A stretch of DNA of 64,000 bases from Fomes fomentarius (lineage: Eukaryota > Basidiomycota > Agaricomycetes > Polyporales > Polyporaceae): the NCBI GenBank assembly GCA_022606135.1, contig JABYQN010000005.1:2356001-2420000 (forward strand), read 5' to 3'. Below, piece after piece: positions 10,083 through 21,434 of the stretch. How positions within the stretch are numbered: position 1 is the first letter of the stretch; each line of letters opens with the position of its first letter. The notes beneath the pieces were generated by a model, which was not told the origin of the DNA, made no database searches, and saw only the letters and a program-made list of their open reading frames with translations. Both the position numbers and the translations under genes were made by a program.

Positions 10083-13000
10083 TTACGCGTCCCTCCGACC
10101 ACCCCTCGGGCGACCGCTGTTGGCCGTCATCTTGAGGATGGCATCCTTCGCAGCGGTGATGGCATCCTCCGAACCTACAATTTAGTGATAAGTAAAACCG
10201 TCGCCTCAACAACCTAGCGATATATCACTTGTACTCACCGACGATGACGATGGTGCTGTCTTCGTGGCTCACGGTGATGTCGGCCCCGCTCTCATTCCTG
10301 AGGCGGGCGACGTTGGAACCCTTGGCACCAACGATGCGGGGGAACATCGAGCGGTCGGGGAGAGTCAGGAACCCAATGTGGGTCATTTTTTCGGCATGCT
10401 CGACCCCTTCCTTGATCAACTTCAACGCGCGGTCAAGACCGGCCTGGTCGCGGGCCTTGAGCGTCCACTCCGACTCGCCCTCCTCCGCGTCCTGGTAGTT
10501 CAGAACAACCTGCCACTGAGCGTCCGTAGACGTGCCCTCAGCGTCCTGGTCGTCGATGCGGGCGGTTGCTGCGGCGCCCTGGGAAGCAGGCTGCGGGGGG
10601 ACAGCAGGCTTCGAGGGCAACACGGACTGCTCGACGTGCACACCAGAAGAGCGGAGCTGGCGGAAGAGATTGCCCTGCTGCGAGGCGGCGTAGTGATACT
10701 TGAGCGGGACAGTGATAGTACTGGTAACGCCCTCAGGAGCAGGCGGCTTGATCTGAGCCTATAGTTGCTAGTTCGTCAACGATAACTGGAAGACATTGGA
10801 GGCGATGATACATACCTTGAGCTCCTGTGTAGCCTTCTCGCAAGCTGCACGAGGCCCAGTCACCTTGACGAGGTTACTAGGGTCCACGCCTTCGAGCTCA
10901 GCAACGTTCTCTGGCTCGCCCACTTGAGCGTACGAACGGGAGCCAGGGAACTGGATCTGAGCCCCAGTGCGATTCTGGAGGTCGTTAAGGTGCTGGCCAC
11001 CGCGGCCAATAAGGGCCCTGTGCTGAGCAACGGGCACGTCAACACCAAGGACGACACGGTCCTTCAGGTTCGCGGAAACCTTCTCGAGCTCCGCCTGAAG
11101 CTTCGCGACGAGCTTAGGCTCACCGCGCAGGCGGACCTCATCAGAGGGCTCACCCTGGCGGGGGCTAGATGGACAATACATCAATTTCAAGCCATATGCT
11201 GGACCACATCGCACAAAACACGCACAATCGGATCAACCCAGCTTGAGCCTTCGAGTCGGTAGGTCCGCCGCACCGAGCGATGAGCTCCTTCAGGCCCTGG
11301 CCACCAGCACCAATGATAGTGCGGTGGAACCTGCTGGGCACTTCGACGGTGGCCGTGGTCTCTTCGGCGACTTGTTCCGCGATGGCGAGGATAGCGGCCT
11401 TGGCCTCAGCAATGGCCTTCTTGGTGCCGCGGATGCTGATGCTCGCGTTGTCCTTGTCCTCGGGAGCCTTGTCGACGTCGATTTGAACGCCAGTGGTGTC
11501 CTTGATGTCATTGATGGTCGAACCGGCCTTACCGAGGATGCGCGCGACAGAGCGAGCCGGGACTGTGAACTTCACGACGTTGTTTGACTCCTTCTCGAAC
11601 TCGACGGCCTATGCAAGCACAGAAGTCAGTACTTGTAGTCACTAGAACACCAATAGCACTGACATCAAGGAGCTCCTGCTTGGCACCAGCGACACCCTTA
11701 CGACCACCCTTGACCAGGACCTCATCAGGCTTGAGCACCTCACGGGTCCTACCCTCACCATCGGCAGAGGACTCGCGGGGGAAGGTGATCTTCACACTGT
11801 ACTTCTCCTCCAGACGGATGACGTACTTGCCACTCTGTCCGATGAGCGACGAGTGGTACTGGTGCGGGATCTTGAGCACCTCAGAGGTTTCATCCGCAAG
11901 GCGTTCCGCCTGAGTCTGGATGCGGCGCTTGGCCTCCTCGACGTTCTCCTTGCGGCCAACGATCTTGACCTTGGACTTGAGGTGGGCAGGCTTCTTCTTC
12001 TTGGTGCTGTCCTTCTCCTTCTCGTCGCCTTCGTCAGAGAAGTCGATCTTGACCCCAAGCGTGTCTCGGAGCTTGTTCACGCTAGTACCGCCCGAACCGA
12101 CGATGCGGCCGACGTACTCGCGGTCGATCTCGAACTCGACCGAGTAGCTGCTGACAATCTCGTCGTTCTTCGCGTCCTCAACGATCCTGCGGATCTCCGC
12201 GACCGCACGGTCGACATCCGCGCTGATACCGCGGACAACGATGATATTCTCGGACGCTTGTCCAGCCTCGGTACCGAACTTGATCGAGAGCGTCTTGTCC
12301 TCCCCGATGATGGCGTTGAGAGTGGTGCCATTGCGGCCGACAACAGCATCGTGCCACTTCTTCTCGACCTCGATAGTCTCGGTCTTGACGTCAGCAGCAT
12401 CACGCGCCAACTTCGTGATTTCCTTCTCAACATCGTCAAGGCTCTTGGACTTCTCAAGGGGAGAAGGGGACGCGTTGGGCGAGGTGGGGTCGTATACTAG
12501 AAGGACGGTGGACTGCTCAGCAGACTCGGGCGGGAAGAAGACCAAAATATTGTGGGCCTCGTGGAAGCCTCTAATTCTATCGCAAATGTTGAAGGTCCGT
12601 CCAACGTTGACGCACAGAAAGTACTTACTTCTTAACATTCTTGTGCGAGTTGATGAAACGATGCAAGAGCCAGTCGATCTGAAGTTCCTTCGTGGCACCA
12701 TAGAGCTTGCCAATGAGTGCAGAAACCTGGCTGACCGCGGCGTCGACCTTTGACTTCTCGCCAACAATGTCGACAGCGACGGAGGTCGCGCGATCGAGAG
12801 TAGACAGAGGAGGCAGGAAGACCTGTACACCGGGGTTCGCAGCGGCCAAAGTGGTATCATAGTTGACATGCGACATATACGTCAAAAGCTGCCGGGAGAC
12901 AGGGAGAGGACCAGGAAGGGGAAATTCGTGGATGTAGGCCGAGTTAGCCTTCTCCATAACTGCTTGAACGCCAAGTCCGACATCCGTGGCCTTTCCCCAG

Positions 13001-14404
13001 AGGACAATCTCCTCACTAGCTTCCTCGGGCTTAGGGAGAACCACCGCGCAACGTGCCTTAACCATGATCTCCTCCACATTCTTGCCAGTCAGGAGATGGT
13101 GCTGGCGCCGCGGCAGGGAAAGCTTGAGGGAAATCGTCTCTGTTGTGAAGTATGCAACCGCGGACTTGATAGCCTCGATGACGCGGGTAACAGCCTCACG
13201 GTCTCCAGAAACAGCTATCTCGCGAGCAGCCGTATTCGACGTCAACTGCACGTTGCCCCCTTCGGCAGCCGCCTCAAAGGTCGCACGGCGCCGGAAGATG
13301 AACGGAAGGACGTGCTCGGGAATGTCGCGCACTTTCTGAGTCGTGTTAGAGCGCCTCGAAGCGATGACCTCGTTGAGCAGAGCCTGGGCTTCATACGCAA
13401 GGGGCTGTGGGCCAGTGATAGTGACGGGGATCGTGGGCTCCTCCGCCTCTTCATCCCCGTCGATCGGGGTGCCGGGAAGAGGAGTAGCAGTGCGCGAGGG
13501 ATCGTGAGAAGCACCATTAGCATTGCCATTAGCCGGGGCCAGCGTGTCGCGGCGAGGAATATCGATCCTGACGCCAGTCTGGTCACGGACCTGCTTCAAG
13601 TTCGCACCCTTGGGACCAATGATAGCGGGAATGGTCGAGGCCGGGGCGTTCAATGTCAAAGTGACCTAAAAGCGCCAGTTCGTCACGTTCTTTTCATAAT
13701 TTAGGACGAATACCATTTGTTTGGTCTCATACTAGCCAAGCCTTCTCCCAACGCGTGCTGATGGCAGTGAGGAAACGTGAACCTCATTCCGCACGTTTCG
13801 ACCACACCAGCACGCGATATGGACAGGCTCGGGACCAGTCAAGTGGGGCAATACAGAATGCGACGTACTACAGGGCTGAGAAGCGCGAGGAGGCTCTTCT
13901 TTGCCTTGTCAAGCTCCTTCTTCGATTCGGCCTTGAGGAAGAACGTGGTCTGGCGCGACTTCGCGTTCGTCGACGAGTCGAGCTTGACTTTGTACTGAGC
14001 CATGACCTGCCTGCTGATGTCTCCCAGAGTGGTGGGCTTGCCATCCTTGCCAGCAGCCAAGTCGATGCTCGGTACCACGAAGGTGTCCGATACAACCGGC
14101 TGCTTCGATGCCGCGGGCTTAATGCGCGGACCTGCGTTGGCACCCCACGCCGAAGCCGCAGGCTTGGCAGCCTGGGGAGTGGGTGCGAGCGAGGGGAATG
14201 CCTCTTGAGAGCTGGTGTCAATGGTGCCGTTCGAGGTAGTCGCGCGGGCCCTCACCGGGGCATCTTCAACCAAGCTGGGGAAGGGGTCCGGGGCACCTTC
14301 AAGTTCGTGCCTCCTCTATCCCGGGAGTACTCCTATGTGAACTACACGGCTGTGGCAAGATATAGCAGGTGCCTTACCTGGAGGTCAGCAGCGGAGAGTG
14401 CCAT
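10083..14404 (-). CDS. SCP160: multi-KH-domain RNA-binding protein, SCP160/vigilin type
   Basis: Cytoplasmic, ribosome- and ER-associated RNA-binding protein of the vigilin family. Eight exons: 14378-14404, 13869-14315, 12629-13665, 11664-12576, 11226-11608, 10816-11164, 10239-10758 and 10083-10174, 1255 aa, close to the usual family length. The N-terminus reads MALSAADLQ/RRHELEGAPDPFPSL. It is followed by a non-KH leader, then a series of KH modules. GxxG loops are clear in IGPKGANLKQ, VVGRNGTTLN, IVGSGGTSVN, LIGQSGKYVI, ILGKAGSTIN, IIGAGGQGLK, LIGRGGQHLN and IVGAKGSNVA. Other repeats have degenerate loops, as is usual in this family. The second intron (13666-13868, 203 nt) is longer than the rest. 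Yeast Scp160 affects translation efficiency of particular mRNAs; that role is inferred here. Confidence 0.93.
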
Positions 14405-14740
14405 GGTGGAAGGGGGTTGGTTTACGGGTGTCCGAAGAGCGCGAGGCCTAAGACGGGGGAGTCCAAGCGACAGTCAAGTGACGGATGTCGCGAATGAGAG
14501 AAAAAGATATGGAGGTCGGAAGCAAGATGTGTGGATGAGAATATACGTGGGCGATCCTCTGCTCTCCTCCAGGGCGCCTCACGTACTCGTGCGACCCGCC
14601 TGCCTTATGCGGATCGCAGTCTGGGGTCGAAAGCTTTCTGGCATTTTGGCTCACTTCGATTCCCATACTGCAACTAAGTACAGCGGCGCGTTTATGTATA
14701 ATTGACCAGCAGCATCATCTCCAATCGATATCAAACCACT
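14405..14740. other. intergenic, SCP160 promoter region
   Basis: The upstream region of SCP160 and the 3' end of the acetyltransferase gene. No coding or RNA feature was recognised. Confidence 0.5.
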
Positions 14741-15523
14741 TCATTGCCCCAAGAACGCGTCAACTTTATTCCCGACCCCGCCCTCCCAATCGTCCCAGCA
14801 AACGGACAACGCGACTGTGTGCCTCCCCGCCCTCTCAGCTCCAAACTGGTCTCCCTCGCGCCCCTTGTCCCCATACTGCGACAGAGCTTCCGGAAGCACC
14901 CACAACCATCTTAGGATCCCCTCCTTCCTGAATCCCATCCGCTCCGCGAGACCAATCGAGGGCGCGTTCCCGGGGTGCGCATTCCACTGTACGCGTCGGA
15001 ACCCGATTCCAGGCGGCGACGCGGTAGGAAGATTGAGGAGGTAGCGCAAGCTGAGCGCGACAAGGTGCTTCGCAACATGCGTGTGGTGGAATTCCGGAAA
15101 GGTAACGACATATCCGATCTCAGTGTGGAGGTTATCCGGGATGGTGTTGCAGAAGGTGAGTATCCCCGCCAGGCTTCCGCCCCAATCGGGGTGCTCCGTG
15201 TCCGGGCGTGTGGTATCGATTATCGCGAGGAGGACAACATAGGGGTTTCGCCGTACAAAAATTTCGACCCAGGTGAGGAACTCTGCGAATGTCGAGTGGA
15301 AGCGGGGGTAGTATTTGAAAAGCTCTGGGCGATGCTTGACGTTGGCCCAGTATGTCTCGCCGTGGATGGATGGGATGAATGGGATGAGCTTGAGGCGATC
15401 GCTGCTCAGTGTTTCCTCATGCAGTGGCCACGCGAAGTTGATGTCGTATGGCGTAGGGCCAAAGAGCTCTGACTCCGCCAGAGTGGGCTTGGGTGCAGGG
15501 GTGTAGTTATTGACGAAACTCAT
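14741..15523 (-). CDS. GNAT-family N-acetyltransferase (RimJ/RimL-like)
   Basis: Intronless, 260 aa, starting at MSFVNNYTPAPKPTL. The layout is that of the RimJ/RimL-like GNAT group. A start strand (SSDRLKLIPFIP) is followed by an acceptor-site region with WANVKHRPELFKYYPR. The central strands include GILTFCNTIPDNLHTEIGY. The acetyl-CoA loop region is followed by the conserved end pattern NAPSIGLAERMGFRKEGILR, which matches the N..S...AE..GF..EG motif of these enzymes. Fungal members often have no known substrate, and I cannot name one. It lies downstream of SCP160 on the same strand and is divergent from ERO1 across 1.1 kb. The single-exon structure is unusual beside its intron-rich neighbours but is common for this family. 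Confidence 0.85.
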   Translation of the reverse strand: MSFVNNYTPAPKPTLAESELFGPTPYDINFAWPLHEETLSSDRLKLIPFIPSIHGETYWANVKHRPELFKYYPRFHSTFAEFLTWVEIFVRRNPYVVLLAIIDTTRPDTEHPDWGGSLAGILTFCNTIPDNLHTEIGYVVTFPEFHHTHVAKHLVALSLRYLLNLPTASPPGIGFRRVQWNAHPGNAPSIGLAERMGFRKEGILRWLWVLPEALSQYGDKGREGDQFGAERAGRHTVALSVCWDDWEGGVGNKVDAFLGQ

Positions 15524-16656
15524 GGCGCGGAGTGGGTGAGGAGATCTGAATTTTACTCTCGGTTTACTCCCCCTTAAATGAATGCCTCGTATGAGTCAGG
15601 ACGAGTCAGACTCATAACTCGTAGCGAATGACGCCTTCACAGATGCCACTATCACATTTCATTCGATGGTTAGCGACGATACCTCATGGTCCTCTCCCCA
15701 AGATCCATTGCCGAAGCGCATGATCTTACCTGGATTCCGTCGGGCATCCGCATAACGCTTTCGATGGTGTGTGCTGGTGCCATATGCTATGGGCGATACT
15801 ACTACTGCATCAGCCTCTGCTGAAGGTAGTTGATAGGTGTTCAAATGCATGCGATACAGACTGGGACTCTCAAGTGAGCAGCGAGAGAGGTTGACATACC
15901 GGCAACGTGACTACGCACCGTAAGCTACTAAGCTTCAGAATCCGTCGATTCGCGATTCCCAGTATCTGGCAACAACTATGCATTGAGTCAATATGCAACC
16001 CATACGTCACGCAAGGATGCACAGAGGTGCCTATCTTGACCCAAGCAGGTCCGCGCAGCAGCTTGACATGTACATCTTCAGGCAGCCATTCACACTACAT
16101 TAGCACATGATGTCGGCGTCCCTGAGACCGTGACGTCGTGTGTAGCAAAAGGACAGAGGCTCTCAATTTGGTGCGAAGTCGGTTTGACGAAAGTTGCGAT
16201 GTACTACTGCTTTCGGTAGACCATGTTCCTTCATCTACACCAAATGCTCAGGCTCAAGCGCGATACTATAACATTGACGCGCCTCGACCATATATCAATG
16301 CAACTCAAACAGATGCTCGGTGACAAGCGAGGGCGAGAGGGGTCGAGCAAGCCGTCTAGAGCCGACTGGAGCGTGAGACAGGCCAGATGGTCGGAGGAGA
16401 GAGCAAGAGACTCTGGTCGGAGGCGCTGCTTTCTCGCGCCGACGTGGCTCAACTGCACCGTATGAATTCCCCGAGTGCGTCTGACACATCCCGGCCCAGT
16501 CTCCTCCTCTCTTTCTCCCACCACCGCTTTGCTTAAAAGTCCTACGGGTCGCCGGACGCCTGCTACGTCCATTCCGACTGCACCACCAACTTCCAGTAAT
16601 CGTCTAGCGGCCGGTGAGAAGATATCTCAGCCACCGCACCTGTCCACCATTGGCAC
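15524..16656. other. intergenic, divergent GNAT/ERO1 promoters
   Basis: No supported gene. This region must carry the promoters of the acetyltransferase (minus) and ERO1 (plus). A pyrimidine-rich stretch just upstream of 16657 is typical of a fungal 5' leader. Confidence 0.5.
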
Positions 16657-18676
16657 ATGTTCTCGCGTCATCTATACGCGCTACTCTTCGCTCTTCTCCT
16701 TGACCCTGTTCTCTCCAGTGCCGATGACTCCAGTGCACGTCAGTCGCTAGTTGAAAACTCGTTTGCTGGGAGAAGTGGACAAGTCAAATCTGTGTTGGAG
16801 TATGAGCCGGTGAAGGAGCCTGCATGTAAACAATTCGTATGTCCCTTCCGTCAGTATCTTTGATCCTTGTATCCGTTAACTCCGAAATAGCCCACCGGAC
16901 CCATCGAGACAACACAATGTGACTTTGAGACGATAGAGAGCGTAACAGACCCCCTTTACAATGAACTCCATGCGCTAGTCGAAACTCCGTTTTTCAAATA
17001 CTTCCGGGTAAGTCAAAACAACTCTGAGCGTGTCTGCCTCGCTTCATTTGCGCACATCCAGATCGACCTTTACCGCGAATGTCCATTCTGGCAAGAAAAT
17101 GGCTTCTGCATGAACAGGGAGTGTGGTATCACTACAGTCGACGAGGTGCGTCTCTTCATGCGTCTTCTTTTCGCGCTCAGTGCTCAAGGATCAATTCGGC
17201 TCTCCAGAGAGAGATACCAGAAAGGTGGAGGGCCGCGTCCTTGAGTAAGATCGAGAGGCCCGAAGGGGACCAGGTGCGTCCACCAGCCTTTGTTTTCCTT
17301 TCCCCAATGTACCAATGATCCCCTGTCTTCAGCGGACGGAACTTCCGGGATGCTACTACCGCGACTCCGACTACTGCTTCCTCGATGACCTAACCGAGGG
17401 CGACTACGTCGACCTTTCTCTCAACCCAGAACGATTCACCGGGTACGCTGGTCCTTCAGCACGGCGGGTATGGAAGGCGATCTACGAAGAGAACTGCTTC
17501 GGCATGACTGAGCTGGACTCCAGCTCTCCCAACCCCGCTCTGGTCGGCTTACCCGACAGTCTGTCTGGTACCTTGGGCGCAGATGGCGCGGAGGGCTCGA
17601 AAGAGTGTCTCGAGCGCAGGGTTTATTACAAGGTCGTCTCTGGTCTCCATGCGAGCATCTCGACGCATATATGTCATCAGGATATGAACCAGACTACTGG
17701 TACATGGGTACGTTCTGCCCTATCTTCTGCCCATCCTGTGTTGCTTAATCGATCCCTACCTAGGGTCCTAACCTCCAATGCTTTATTTCCCGAGTCGCCG
17801 CATACCCCGAACGACTACAGTACATCTACTTCGACGCTGTTCTGCTCCTGCGCGCGGTAGCGCGGCTGGAACCCTACCTCTCCGCATACGATTATTGTGC
17901 AACCGGAACACACGAGGACGACGCGCAGACGTATGAAAGTCTCCAAAGTGTGATCGAAATTGCGCGCAACGTTGGCCACTTCGACGAGTCGGTGCTCTTC
18001 CGGGGCGAGAACGCCAACGTTCTGAAGAAGGAGTTCAAGGAGCACTTCCGCAACGTGACGCGCATCATGGACTGTGTTGGATGCGACAAGTGCAGGCTAT
18101 GGGGCAAGGTGCAGACCACCGGTATCGCGACTGCGCTCAAGGTCCTATTTGAGCTCGATGAGAAGGCTCTGGAGTACGTCTCGTTGATTCCATCTGCGCT
18201 GTTATCTGTTAGCTGACCGACGGTTCGATGAACAGTCCGAAATCGAACTTTAATCTTCTGCAACGCTCTGAAGTCGTCGCGTTGATCAACACGCTACACC
18301 GACTAGTCGAGTCTCTGCACATGGTGCAGGATTTCCGGCGGATGTGGGCAGAGTCTGGAGTGGAGGAAGAAGCGCGTCTGGTTCAGAGCACCGAGGGTGC
18401 TGCCAAGGTAGGGCTCGATTTCTGATTCACGATATTCACTACTGTGTGGCTGACATTGTGTCTCAGCCTCGTCGTTCGCCCCCTGCTGGCGAATCTGGGC
18501 CGCAGCACTTCATCACCGATGTGCTCGACCGGATAGCGTGTTGGGTACGTGCGTGTCGTGATGGCACACTAGGCTGCCTGCGGGGACTCGTCGACGGTGT
18601 CAACGAAGTCTTGAGTGCGGCGACGAGTGTGTTCAAGCTCTCTGGGAAGGATCAGGGTCCTAGGAGTGATTTATGA
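16657..18676 (+). CDS. ERO1: ER oxidoreductin ERO1
   Basis: Flavoenzyme of the ER lumen that reoxidises protein disulfide isomerase and passes electrons to oxygen. Eight exons: 16657-16836, 16891-17007, 17062-17145, 17208-17273, 17333-17707, 17764-18173, 18236-18407 and 18467-18676, all in frame. The N-terminus is a signal peptide (MFSRHLYALLFALLLDPVLS). The shuttle cysteine region is CPFWQENGFC-MNREC, matching the CX4C pair of human ERO1. The active-site motif CVGCDKCRLWGK is intact and is followed by the conserved QTTGIATALKVLF helix. The FAD-binding core (YYRDSDYCFLDDL, NPERFTGYAG, ENCFGM) is also present. The C-terminal part beyond the catalytic core is short, and no KDEL-type signal is seen at the end (RSDL). 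Stress control by the unfolded protein response is expected for the family but was not read from the sequence. Confidence 0.95.
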
Positions 18677-19127
18677 TTGCATCTCCCATAGGGACAGTGG
18701 TGAGCGCGGGACGTATTTATTGATGGTAAACATTTGTATAGATATAATGCAACAGACTACGGGGATCTCACACTTTGCATTACATGGGTCGTCTGTTATT
18801 ATCCGGACGCCACTTCCGGGCATTTCAGTGGACCAAGGTAGGCACCCGGGGCATAGAAGATGTTACACAAACGACTAGCGGTGCGATGGCGGCCCGACCC
18901 CTGTCAGCCTGCTCGGCTTGAGCGTCGGCTCACGCCATGAATACTTGTGTCGTCATCGACCGGAAAAGGCAGGAGAGCACGGTCGGGACACAATACCAGC
19001 CAGACCAGAAGGCGACACCGTCAGCCCCAAGGTCAGCAGTACATAAGGCTCGGTCCTTGCGAGAAATGCTCTGCGGCATCTTGTCCTCTGTCCATCACCA
19101 CCACCACGTCCTTCGACCTCTCCCAGC
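18677..19127. other. intergenic
   Basis: 3' region of ERO1 and upstream region of the degenerate coiled-coil copy. No coding feature was recognised. Confidence 0.45.
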
Positions 19128-19660
19128 ATGCTGTCGAATGTCACCCTCCATGTCATATTCGTGCTCATCCATCTATGGCACCTGGTCCGCCGGATGGCTG
19201 TCGTCCTCTACAGCTTACCAACGGTCACATACCACCTCGTCGTCGTGATCGTTGTCACGGGCCTGATTCTGGACAGGCTTGATGCATACATACATCGACA
19301 TCGTAGGTCCGTTTTGCGCTTCGTCTCTTAAGGTATGTCTTTATCCTCGCGATCACTTTCATTCACTAATGGCTTGACCTCCGGCGGACTCAGGCTCTGC
19401 GCACCGGTACTAGGGTCAAGCATAGCCTGAAGTTGGCGTTGGTCCTTGCGTTCGCCAAGCACCTGATAAACACCGACGCTACACAGTTGCTGAGGAGTAG
19501 CATCGTGATCAACAGTCGCTTACAAGAGCCCAAGGAGCATCTGCTCCAGACTGAACAGCTCCTCGCCTCTGCCAAGAAGCTTTGTGAATAGGCTAATACT
19601 GTGCAGATGAAAATAAGGCAACCCTGAAGAATGAACTGGCCAACCGGTGGCGATACAGAC
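19128..19660 (+). pseudogene. decayed paralogue of the two-TM coiled-coil gene at 4333-5546
   Basis: Two blocks of coding similarity to the gene at 4333-5546 are visible. The first (19128 to about 19310) encodes a Met start, a hydrophobic segment, then LYSL and a second hydrophobic helix, matching the LYSL and second helix of the intact protein. The second (19395-19660) aligns residue by residue with its coiled coil and shares LLASAKK exactly. In this copy the codon matching a Gln (CAG in the intact gene) is TAG at 19590-19592. The following KxxxDEN region continues only after a frameshift, with DEN encoded from 19607. A 23-nt spacer there is too short for a normal intron, and the donor after the first block is not clear. 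The sequence downstream of 19660 no longer aligns. I read this as a truncated, inactivated duplicate. Confidence 0.65.
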
Positions 19661-21434
19661 GGCCCCGACGAGTATATCTCCTTCCCCCACGTCCGCTCCC
19701 GATAGCATGCGTGCTGACGCTGTAACCCGGTGATGCAGAAGGGCTCAACGACCAGTCCCACTGTCAGCTCTCCACCGCCCTCCTCCTAGTGACTAGTAAT
19801 GACTAAGCAAGCGCCGCCCTAAATTCATACAGCGTCACTACCTCGAGAAACGAGCGTTTTTCTCTCCTGACGCATTCCCCTGCCATCAAAAAACTCCTCT
19901 CTCGGACACTAGTCTATCACCCTACACTTCCATTTCCTCCACGTTGGTCAACCCGAAAGGTTTCTCGGACTCATCCTTTACGATCGTTTCTCAACATTAT
20001 TATCTCTTTCGGTCCTGATCCACCTCCCTCACACATTTCATTTGCCGCGTGCTCGCGACGATGGCTCAGTGCACAACACCCTGCGTTGCGTCCGTTGCTA
20101 CTAGACCACGAGCCTTTGGAAATACAGGGCATACATTTTCCCTGCATAACCCCTCACCTGCCCAAATGCACCCTGATTCTGCATCTCCTTATTGGCCAAC
20201 CCGTCCCCAGGGCCTTGTATTGCACCAGGCTTAAGCTCACATTTGTCCACTGTCGTGGATTTCGAAACATATGTCGTAACCAAGCTACACGGATAGCCAC
20301 GCAGTATTCACACGGGTGCAGAAGGAATGCAATCAGCAAGTGGTGGCGATGAAGGTAGCAAGATCCTTCCCGAGTTGACCTCGATCTAACCTCCACTTAG
20401 GCCCTTGTGAATCATATCACCCCTGATGGGTACTACGCACCTCCGTGTATACGGACTAGATCAATTCCTCACAGGCAACCATGAAGGGCATGTAACCCTT
20501 TGTGGAACCACACATCTCACGCACTCTGCACGGCTTCACAAACAGCGCCCATGCGTACGCCCGGGCTTCTAGTCGCCTGCAGAATTCTCGCAGTGCTCTA
20601 GGAAGCCCGCATGAACGAAGCCTGCATGAACAGCCGTCTTCGAGACCACCCCTTGTCAGGACTCAGTGGTTCCGGGGATTATTTGCAGATTGCGCTTCCA
20701 GGATTGACAACTGACAGCCAAAGACAACCGGCGAAAAGGACAATCCCACACCCCTAAATACGGACTCATGACTTCCAGCCAGTTCACGGACGACATGGAC
20801 CGCTGCTGCCCTGCTGCTATACGGGTCTATGACTGCATGATAACATGCATGTGGTATAGATTTGCATCTACACATCTTCCAGATGGGGTTGAGGCCGGAC
20901 CGTCGATATCGATGTCATACGACGCCGATAAAACGACGACAGAACCACAACATATTAGCAGCAAAGCTATCCGATAGCACGCTCCTAGGGTCAAGGAAGC
21001 GTGTGATCTTGGGCCGCCCAAGCTTCAAGACCGGATTCAGCAGATCATTCATTCACTCCTCCAAGTGACTGCGTCAGTCGGCGGACCACCGCCTTCCCCT
21101 CCGACAAGGACAACGGGAGAGAACCTGCCAATAGCAGCCAGGCCAGGAGGAGGGGGACGCACGGTGGACGGCCCTGGCCGATTGAGTAATATGCTACACC
21201 TAGATTGCCCATAGAAACCGCAGAACCATCGCGTACATGAATAGCACCTACAACAGCAGTTCTTTCAACTCTACCTTATCTTCATCGACCCTACACGCCC
21301 GTCATCGGGAGCTGTGATCAAATGCCGGTGCATGAGTATCAACCAGTGCATGGAGACGATGTGTCCTTTGACTCACCCAAAGGCTCGCGAGCGGGAGATC
21401 TACACCGCTGTCCTGCCGCCCTCAATTTGTTTCA
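19661..21434. other. gene-poor intergenic stretch
   Basis: 1.8 kb with short, unrelated frames on both strands and no motif I recognise. It may hold further remnants of the decayed duplicate and the 3' end of the PP5 gene. Confidence 0.4.

Noticed and set aside
11853..12500. Plus-strand frame of 215 aa within the KH gene
   Set aside because: Antisense to well-conserved KH-domain exons; no independent motif.
13666..13868. Possible extra exon or snoRNA in the 203-nt SCP160 intron
   Set aside because: The direct junction SPV/VTLTLNAP is already the conserved form, and no box C element was found.
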